Below, piece after piece: positions 57,578 through 64,000 of a stretch of 64,000 nt of DNA. This DNA is from Sinotaia quadrata. Taxonomy: Eukaryota; Mollusca; Gastropoda; Architaenioglossa; Viviparidae. The position numbers and the translations under genes were made by a program. Position 1 is the first letter of the stretch; each line of letters begins with the position of its first letter. The stretch spans positions 16,173,501 to 16,237,500 of the forward strand of contig CM054182.1 in NCBI GenBank assembly GCA_028829895.1, in the 5' to 3' direction. The notes below the pieces were generated by a model. The model did not search any database. It saw only the letters and a program-made list of their open reading frames with translations, and was not told where the DNA came from.

Positions 57578-58099
57578 GGCTGGCGACTACAAAACTCTAA
57601 CCAAATATTGATAAAGTTGTTAACAACATTCAGGCTCACCCTTCTCACTAATAAAGACTAAATCTAGGTTAATAAGGCAAAACGAATGTATTTCATTATT
57701 TCTGTTGTCATCCATGTGCAATCTGACTTGCGGCCCTCCATGCACTATCAATTGGAAATGTGGCCCTCTGGCCTAAAAAGTTTGTGCACCCCTGCCATAG
57801 ACCAATAAATTTGAATTTATACTCTGACATTAAGGCTTTCTCCTGTCTGTTTGAAAGAGTGGTTGTTGTCGTTGTTATATGTTGTGTCGTCTGTGCCGTC
57901 TACACTTCACCCTTACCGGTATGCAATCACACATGCAAACAATGTTGGCAATACGTAACCTACATGCAGGATAAAATTCGATCCAAACAACCATCTTGGT
58001 ATCCTGTGTGCGGATTTTTTAATAATATTTATGCAAGTCCTACGTGGCGTCGACAAGCCACCATCCTCCTTTCGTCAGAGAGGAGGTGGGGTGGCGACA

Positions 58100-58445
58100 T
58101 CTAGTTTATAACTTAATAACCTAGATAATCTAGTAGATACCTGAGTAATCTAGTATAAAATCTAGTTTATAACTCAGTAACCTAGTACATAATCTAGTTT
58201 ATAACTCAGTAACCTAAGAGATAATCTAGTAACCCAGTAGATAATCGAGCTTATACCTCAATAACCTAGTTACTAGTACATAATCTAGTTTATAACCCAG
58301 TAACCTAGTATATAATCCAGTCTATAACTTAGTAACCTAGTATATAATCTATTTTATAACTCAATAACCTAGCAGATAATCCAGTAGATACCTCAGTAAC
58401 CTAGCAGATAATCTAGTTTATACCTCACTAACCTAGCAGTTAATC
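58100..58445. repeat. Same minisatellite, right part
   Basis: Units of the type ctagtttataactcagtaac plus ctagtacataat, the continuation of the 54295-54433 array. Confidence 0.9.
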
Positions 58446-58744
58446 ATTTACTGTTAGAATGATCCCTAATATAGCTTTGACTTACTTAAATGATACATGT
58501 GGCAAAGAATTCTATATTATATAATTATATATAATTATTATGTATTACTCTACTACTGCCAATAATGACGCAGATGATAAATTATTTACAAGCATTAATG
58601 AAACACTTGATTACTTGGATGCTCGCCTTGTCGGTTTTATCTTACTGATTCATTAATTTACGTTAATTACGCTTTCCTAATTATAATGAAAATCAATATT
58701 TAATTTTCAAAAATATGATGCCCCTTTTGTTAATAGTTCACTAC

Positions 58745-59290
58745 TTTGTTACCAAAGTTGTTAAAATCTGCTTAGATTAATAATATTAATAATTTACGAG
58801 TTTGTCTCCATTGTTGTTAAATCTATTTAAATTGATAATATTAATAATTAACGAATTTGTCTGTTAAGTTGTTAAATCTACTAAGATTGATAATATTAAT
58901 AATCCACGACTTTGTCTGTTAAGCTGTTAAATCTATTTAGATTGATAATATTAATAATTCCCGACTTTGTTAAGTTGTTAAATCTATTTAGATTGATAAT
59001 ATTAATAATTCACGAATTTGTCTGTTAAGTTGTTTAAATAGAAGATTGATAATATTAATAATTCACGAATTTGTCTGTTAAGCTGTTAAATCTATTTAGA
59101 TTGATAATATTAATAATTCACGAATTAGTCTGTTAAGCTGTTAAATCTATTTAGATTGATAATATTAACAATTCACGAATTTGTCTGTTAAGTTGTTAAA
59201 TCTATTTAGATTGATAATATTAATAATTCACGAATTTGTCTGTTAAGCTGTTAAATCTATTTAGATTGATAATATTAACAATTCACGACT
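58745..59290. repeat. 55-57 bp minisatellite, about 10 units
   Basis: Unit contains attgataatattaataatt, cacgaatttgtctgttaag and ttgttaaatctatttag. The flanking 58446-58744 is AT-rich with no feature. Confidence 0.92.
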
Positions 59291-59799
59291 TTGACTCTTG
59301 AGGGAGAAACTGGAACCAACTCGCATAAAAATCAAGCAATCACAACTCCTGTATTTATTAACTTGTTGCCATAATTTTTTGTATGCAGTTAATCACACCT
59401 ATTGCTAACACACGCAAGCAATAAAACAGTTTATCTGATGTTTTAATGTGTAGTTATATGGATTATAATGACATGTGTTTTTGTGTTGACGCAAAACTAC
59501 ATTCCGCCGTTCAACTGATTACAAGTAAACTATACATTATTGTCACAGGAAATGAGGGACCGAAATTATATTTTATTTCATTTCAAAAAACCGCTAACAA
59601 AACTAATTAAAGTAATCCGAGTTTTGTTATTTTTCGTATGTAGCATGTAAATTCCAGTAACGGTCACCTAAGATCTCTTTAGTAGACAGACGTTTGTGAC
59701 GCAGTGTGTGTTAATTATCATATCATATTGAATATATATATTAGTTTATGAAGAATATGTATATTAAATAAATTGGGACAACTGCGCAATACCGTCACA
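59291..59799. other. Left flank of element D
   Basis: AT-rich, no gene recognised. Confidence 0.5.
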
Positions 59800-61276
59800 T
59801 GTTGTTGACGAGTGAAATGGCCAGTGCGCATTAGAATTGACCACAGAAAAGCGTGCATCACGATTACCACTATATATCCAAGGCAAAAATCATGTCACAG
59901 GACATAGCTTCTGGAAGTTTTGGAAACCTTCAGTGAAAGCTATATAAGAGGCAAAATGAAGACTTTACTCTCAATGTTGAAAACGTCGATTCGTCTGAAG
60001 CCAGTCTAACTTCACGTATGAATTATCTCATGTACAGAGATTTCATAAAGGAAAGCTGCAATAATCTCTTTCCATCCGTTTTCCATCCGTCTGATGCCAT
60101 ATATTGAGTAACGAGGCAAAATTACTCAGTATAATTTTTGGCAAAGTGGAAAGTTCACTGTCCAGGAAAACCCGATGCATGCGACGCTGGTTGTATGCAG
60201 CTAACGACACGAGGGACCAACTTGTTCTCCCCCCTGTCTGAGAGTTCGGTTGGACAGATCTATCCCGCTATTGGGAGGCTAGCACCGAGATTTCTTACAG
60301 ACATCCGGATTTCTACACTCAATGTAATGCGACGACACATCCCACTGGACGACTCTACCCGATAATGCTAAACGTCGTTGGGATGTCCGTTTCCACGACA
60401 ACCGGTACAACGATAATTATCGAGGCCGACAACAGTCAGCTAAATTTCAGATTTCTCCCCAGTGATAATCTGAAAGTGGTGCCTAGATTCTGCAGAATCT
60501 TCACCTGTAATGCGACGCCTCAATTGCGTCCTATCTTCACTTTGAAGTGCCTCTTATAAGTGACGTGTGAGGTTACGTCATCTCCTTGGAACTCTGACAT
60601 TAATAGTGAGTAATCATTAGCACGGCTAACGCGCACATACTTAAGTCTAGGACTCTTAAGAAAATGAACACTATTATATCGTTTGCAAAATAAGAACTCT
60701 AATGTTAAAAGTAATGCTTATTTTACATGTCAACTATTGTTAAAGCGGCCCCATTTGCCGCATAAGAATTGTGTAATTAATCTTTATTTTATATTTTGAA
60801 TTTCATCATTTTCATCTCCCCTTATTTCCCACAGAGTGTATGACATTGGAAAGTTGAATGAATGATTAATCACTGTGCGAAAGAGTAGTGCCCCTTTTAA
60901 ATCGGGAAATAAATAACCTGATTTAAACATCTTTCAACTCTCTTGTTATTCATAGTTTTTGAGAGGGACGAAAGAATTTGTACTATTGTTTTGCACCGTT
61001 CGTCTGTTCGTCCATTTATTCACATTTATGATACACACTCACAACACACACCGCCAATAAAACGTTCCTTGGCATGACATTAATAAATTGGGCCCCACCC
61101 AAACATCAATGGTGTATGTCATGTGTGTCTATGTAACAACTTGACGCGACGTAGTACTGGCACACGTCACGGGCTTTTCTTCGAGGTGCACCGGAGCAGG
61201 CCAAAAATAGACTTCACCCCTTGCATCTCTAACTTCAGCTCGGGTCGGCTTGTAACGAGCCTCCCGTTTTGTGACA
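59800..61276 (+). repeat. 5' LTR of element D
   Basis: Starts TGTTGTTGACGAGTG and ends TTTTGTGACA; both limits are inferred from alignment with LTR C and from spacing to the primer site. TATA box TATATAA at 59941-59947. ORFs at 60138-60559 lie inside it and align with LTR C, so they are not a host gene. Confidence 0.75.
59941..59947 (+). promoter_or_regulatory. TATA box of LTR D
   Basis: agctatataagaggc, in the same relative place as ctataaatatggagg in LTR C. Confidence 0.65.
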
Positions 61277-61278
61277 TC

Positions 61279-61294
61279 TGGTGACCACTGACCG
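61279..61294 (+). other. Candidate primer binding site of element D
   Basis: TGGTGACCACTGACCG lies 2 nt after the inferred LTR end. It begins with the expected TGG, but I could not match it to a tRNA and it differs from the tRNA-Pro type of A. Confidence 0.4.
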
Positions 61295-61579
61295 TGATCT
61301 GACAAGGTAAATTGTGTTGTTGTAAGAAAGTGTCATCTCTTTCCTGCTTTTCTGTCTCATCACCATTATGCATTGTTTATTGCATGTTAGGGCTTTGCTA
61401 TTGAGACTTAGGTGAACTGGATTTTGATAAGACTTATTATTGTGTTGAAATAAGTTTTATAATCTCACGCTATTATCGTTAACGCGTACCGACTCGTGTT
61501 TAGACGTACTTAGATCGATATTTTGTACGCTACATTAGCAACTGTTGTTTTGCTAATTTTGCTAACTTTGCAAATTTGC

Positions 61580-61620
61580 GATTAGGATTTCTTTTACTCG
61601 TGTTTGTTGAAATCCTAATC
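61580..61620 (+). other. Perfect 11-bp hairpin in the leader of element D
   Basis: GATTAGGATTT (61580-61590) pairs with AAATCCTAATC (61610-61620) around a 19-nt loop. A packaging or dimerisation signal is one possibility; nothing proves it. Confidence 0.6.
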
Positions 61621-61737
61621 ACGTGGTAGCTGGTGTTCATACGCACACCACTGCACCACTGTGACTGACAGAGGTCAAAATCCCGCGAATATTCTAAGTC
61701 ACTTTAGCCACACTCGTGATAACTAGCAATTTTAAAA

Positions 61738-64000
61738 ATGGCCGAGCTAGTAAACATAAAGAAAGAACTCATGGCTATGGGTAGAGAATTCGGTTATGAG
61801 AAAGCCGACTTAAAGAAATACGTGGATGAGGAGATAGCTAAATGGTATGTTGCGAAAGAAAATGAGGCGAAAGAGGTGAGAGAGCTAGAAGATAAGAGAC
61901 AGATAGCTAAGGATTTAGAGATGCGAACTTTGAGAGAGCTAGAAGATAAGAGAGAGTTAGCTAAACAGCTAGAGATGCAAAACCTGAGAGAGCTAGAAGA
62001 AAAAAGAGCGAAAGAGGCTAGAGAGCTAGAAGATAAGAGACAGTTAGCTAAACAGCTAGAGATGAAAGACCTGAGAGAGCTAGAGGAGAAAAGAGCGAAA
62101 GAGGCGAGAGATCTTAAAGAGAAAGAAATCCAAGATATGAGAGAAATAGAGTTATTAAAGATTCAGTCAGCTAGGGATTTAGAAGATAAAAGGCAGGAAG
62201 TAGAAGAGAAAAAGCTTAAGTTAAAAGCTAGAGCACATCAGGAACAGCTTGAACTAGCTAAGCAAGAGGTAACAGCTAGAGAGAAGTTGTTAGAGGGGAC
62301 TGCTAAGCAACAGGCCGAGTTAAATAAACCCCGTACACGGCTAGCTTTCTTTAACCCTGAAGTCGAGACGATTGACGAGTTTTTGACACGCTTTGACAGT
62401 TTCATTGCCAACTTTAATTACACTGACATTGAAAAGAAACAACAACTCGGTCAAATACTCCAAGGTGAAAGCTCGCGCGCATTTACTGATCTAACGCGCG
62501 ATCCCGCGATTACTTATGCAGATCTCAAAACGGGTTTGATGCGTACTTTTCAATGTACAGCAGAAGGCTTTCGAAAAATGTTTAGGAGGGCCATACCCAA
62601 AGCTAATGACACCATGCAAGCCTTCGGTACTCGGTTACGCCATTATCTTGATAGATGGATTGATTTGACAGACATCCGGAAGACATATGAGGGCCTATTT
62701 GATTTGATATTAAGAGATCAATTTCTCCATATCGCTCCGCCTGCAATGACGACATATTTGCAGCGAAATCCCCCGACTAACTTCTGTGATATGTTGAAGT
62801 TAGCAGACACGTATAATGATTACCCTGATCCGGTAATTACGAGGAGTGCACCACGCCCTCCTCTTACAAATCGGCAGAAGTATACACCGAAACCGAACCG
62901 ACCAATGACGAAATCGGAAAAACCCGAACCGGTACAGCGGACATATACTAAGTCACAAGACGTACGACGTCACACACGTGACTCCCCACCTATGACATGT
63001 TACACTTGCAAAGGGAAGGGGCATAGTTCTCAGAACTGTCCCAGTCCACGTGATGTAAAAGTATGCACTGAAGCAGGTGCAACTCTAAAGACCCAACAGG
63101 CTACAGTAAACGGACAAAAAGTCAAAATACTGGTCGATACAGGCGCGTCCATAAGCTGCATAAATGCTAAACTTGTACGCCCTGAACAGTATCTAAGGGG
63201 TAGTGTCCGCATTCGATGTGTTATGGGACACCTTAGTACATGTCCAAGAGCCACTGTACATGTTACGTCACCCGTATTTTCCGGTACAGTCACCGCCGCA
63301 GTAATAAGAGACATGCAGTTCGGATTCATACTATCGCCCGAACAGTGTGACGCACACACTGATGACATCTATCCTGTTCTCCCCGTAACCACTAGAGCAC
63401 AACGGGAACGTAGTAAACAAGGACCCCCAGCTCTAAAGATAGTCGAGAACACATTTCCGCAGTTGACCCCAAGTCAACTCAGTCACCTGCAGCAGGAGGA
63501 CAAAAGCTTGTCCTCAATGCTAAAGCTGGCACGGAAAAACACTATTACGTCCAGCAAGTACGCGACAATTACGTATTTCCTGAAGGACGGACTAGCGTTT
63601 CGGCGCACCGACTTTAAGGAAAATGATACTAGAAGCACCACGTGTTTATTTACCCCTACACCACTCAGACCGCTGATTCTTAGCTTTGCACACGACTCAA
63701 TCATGTCCGGACATCAGGGCGCACGGCGCACTGAGCAGCGAGTTCGTGAGGACTTTTTTTGGCCAGGCCTGAGTAGGGATGTTCGCTCGTACGTTCGTAC
63801 ATGTACGCAGTGTCAACAACATATCGACCGAGGGCGTGTCAGTCGAGTTCCCCTCGAGATAGTACCAACAGTAGAGGAACCATTCCTAAAAGTCGCAGTA
63901 GACATTATTGGCCCAATCATTCCCGCGGCCGAAGGAGGATATCGCTATATCCTAACAATCGTGGATTTTGCAACACGATATCCAGAAGCAGTCGCATTAA
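61738..64000 (+). CDS. Gag-Pol polyprotein of element D, N-terminal 754 codons, incomplete
   Basis: ATG at 61738, open to the window end. An N-terminal domain (LVNIKKELMAMGREFGYEKA) resembles that of element B. A long coiled coil follows (about 30-200) with internal repeats of the type RELEDKRQLAKQLEM. The Gag core is at about 200-360. The CCHC knuckle is C421, C424, H429, C434 and the protease DTG is at 467-469. Integrase follows with the HHCC ligands H652, H659, C689, C692 and the first catalytic Asp at D722 in VAVDIIGPI. The other catalytic residues, RT and RNase H lie beyond the window. No stop separates Gag, protease and integrase, as in element B, so this copy may also be intact. Confidence 0.93.
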   Translation, partial: MAELVNIKKELMAMGREFGYEKADLKKYVDEEIAKWYVAKENEAKEVRELEDKRQIAKDLEMRTLRELEDKRELAKQLEMQNLRELEEKRAKEARELEDKRQLAKQLEMKDLRELEEKRAKEARDLKEKEIQDMREIELLKIQSARDLEDKRQEVEEKKLKLKARAHQEQLELAKQEVTAREKLLEGTAKQQAELNKPRTRLAFFNPEVETIDEFLTRFDSFIANFNYTDIEKKQQLGQILQGESSRAFTDLTRDPAITYADLKTGLMRTFQCTAEGFRKMFRRAIPKANDTMQAFGTRLRHYLDRWIDLTDIRKTYEGLFDLILRDQFLHIAPPAMTTYLQRNPPTNFCDMLKLADTYNDYPDPVITRSAPRPPLTNRQKYTPKPNRPMTKSEKPEPVQRTYTKSQDVRRHTRDSPPMTCYTCKGKGHSSQNCPSPRDVKVCTEAGATLKTQQATVNGQKVKILVDTGASISCINAKLVRPEQYLRGSVRIRCVMGHLSTCPRATVHVTSPVFSGTVTAAVIRDMQFGFILSPEQCDAHTDDIYPVLPVTTRAQRERSKQGPPALKIVENTFPQLTPSQLSHLQQEDKSLSSMLKLARKNTITSSKYATITYFLKDGLAFRRTDFKENDTRSTTCLFTPTPLRPLILSFAHDSIMSGHQGARRTEQRVREDFFWPGLSRDVRSYVRTCTQCQQHIDRGRVSRVPLEIVPTVEEPFLKVAVDIIGPIIPAAEGGYRYILTIVDFATRYPEAVAL

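Larger units (their letters stand above)
56492..57794 (+). mobile_element. Internally deleted hAT transposon, with 15-bp TIRs and 8-bp target duplication
   Basis: The ends are perfect inverted repeats CAGGGGTGCACAAAC. The 8-bp target duplication ccatagac lies at 56484-56491 and 57795-57802. Inside are remnants of a hAT transposase: a zinc-finger-like segment (MCLICCESV, near 57100) and the C-terminal dimerisation region (57311-57577). At 1303 bp it is much shorter than an autonomous hAT. Confidence 0.93.
54434..58099. mobile_element. LTR-like TG...CA insertion (3.67 kb including nested hAT), unclassified
   Basis: It sits inside one minisatellite. The left junction is TCTA followed by CTGTCACG; the right junction is GCGACA followed by TCTA. 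This gives a 4-bp duplication, or a 5-bp one with a mismatch if the element starts at TG. Without the nested hAT it is about 2.4 kb, with no readable pol. It contains two copies of gaagtgacgayaactatgtg (55978-56040) and, near its right end, an inverted repeat CCTCCT/AGGAGG (58065-58086). A solo LTR or non-autonomous LTR element is the best guess. Confidence 0.55.
59800..64000 (+). mobile_element. Gmr1-like LTR retroelement D, 5' part, truncated by window edge
   Basis: Contains a 5' LTR (59800-61276), candidate primer site (61279), leader and a Gag-Pol frame open to the window end. Integrase follows protease directly, so RT cannot lie between them; this is the Gmr1-like order. Its LTR is related to that of element C but not closely to those of A and B, so the window holds several families of one lineage. 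Confidence 0.9.

Noticed and set aside
60138..60559. Coding-like ORFs with good acceptor-like sequences, considered as the last exon of the CUB gene or a small secreted protein
   Set aside because: The stretch aligns with 52300-52800 on the opposite strand, within LTR C, and lies between the TATA box and end of LTR D. It is LTR sequence.

Overview
The window reads as animal nuclear DNA: AT-rich, intron-dominated, crowded with minisatellites, microsatellites and nested mobile elements. No bacterial-style gene organisation is present. A mollusc or other lophotrochozoan is my best guess, but that is inference from the repeat style and the Gmr1-like retroelements; no marker gene fixes the species.

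One host gene is supported, on the + strand. It encodes a small secreted CUB-domain protein. A TATA box lies near 7045. Exon 1 (7126-7183) encodes a signal peptide. Exon 2 (43360-43621) carries the first three CUB cysteines. Exon 3 (53933-54072) carries the fourth. Splice phases fit across all three exons, and the last exon or exons are not identified. Intron 1 is about 36 kb and intron 2 about 10 kb. Almost everything else lies in these introns or in the flanks.

Four Ty3/Gypsy-type LTR retroelements occur. All that can be read far enough place integrase before reverse transcriptase (Gmr1-like order). Element A (1-3607, -) shows LTR, tRNA-Pro-type primer site, Gag and protease, and is cut by the left edge. 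Element B (21151-29488, +) is complete, with a 5-bp target duplication, LTRs that differ by one base, and an intact 1466-residue Gag-Pol. Element C (about 48620-53352, -) is a decayed copy. Element D (59800-64000, +) has an open Gag-Pol frame running off the right edge. LTR pieces also lie at 19819-20166 and near 42155-42400.

Intron 1 holds a segment of about 32 kb (9165-41084) with imperfect inverted ends abutting AT dinucleotide repeats and carrying a 30-32 bp motif near both ends. Inside it are an 890-bp satellite, large inverted and direct duplications, tRNA-like SINE modules with GT/CA tails, and element B. A paralogous copy of B's target site (about 35440-35510) remains empty.

Intron 2 and the right flank hold several minisatellites, a compositionally distinct block with an unrecognised ORF (47598-48359, -), a 3.7-kb TG...CA insertion splitting one minisatellite (54434-58099), and a 1.3-kb internally deleted hAT transposon nested within it (56492-57794).
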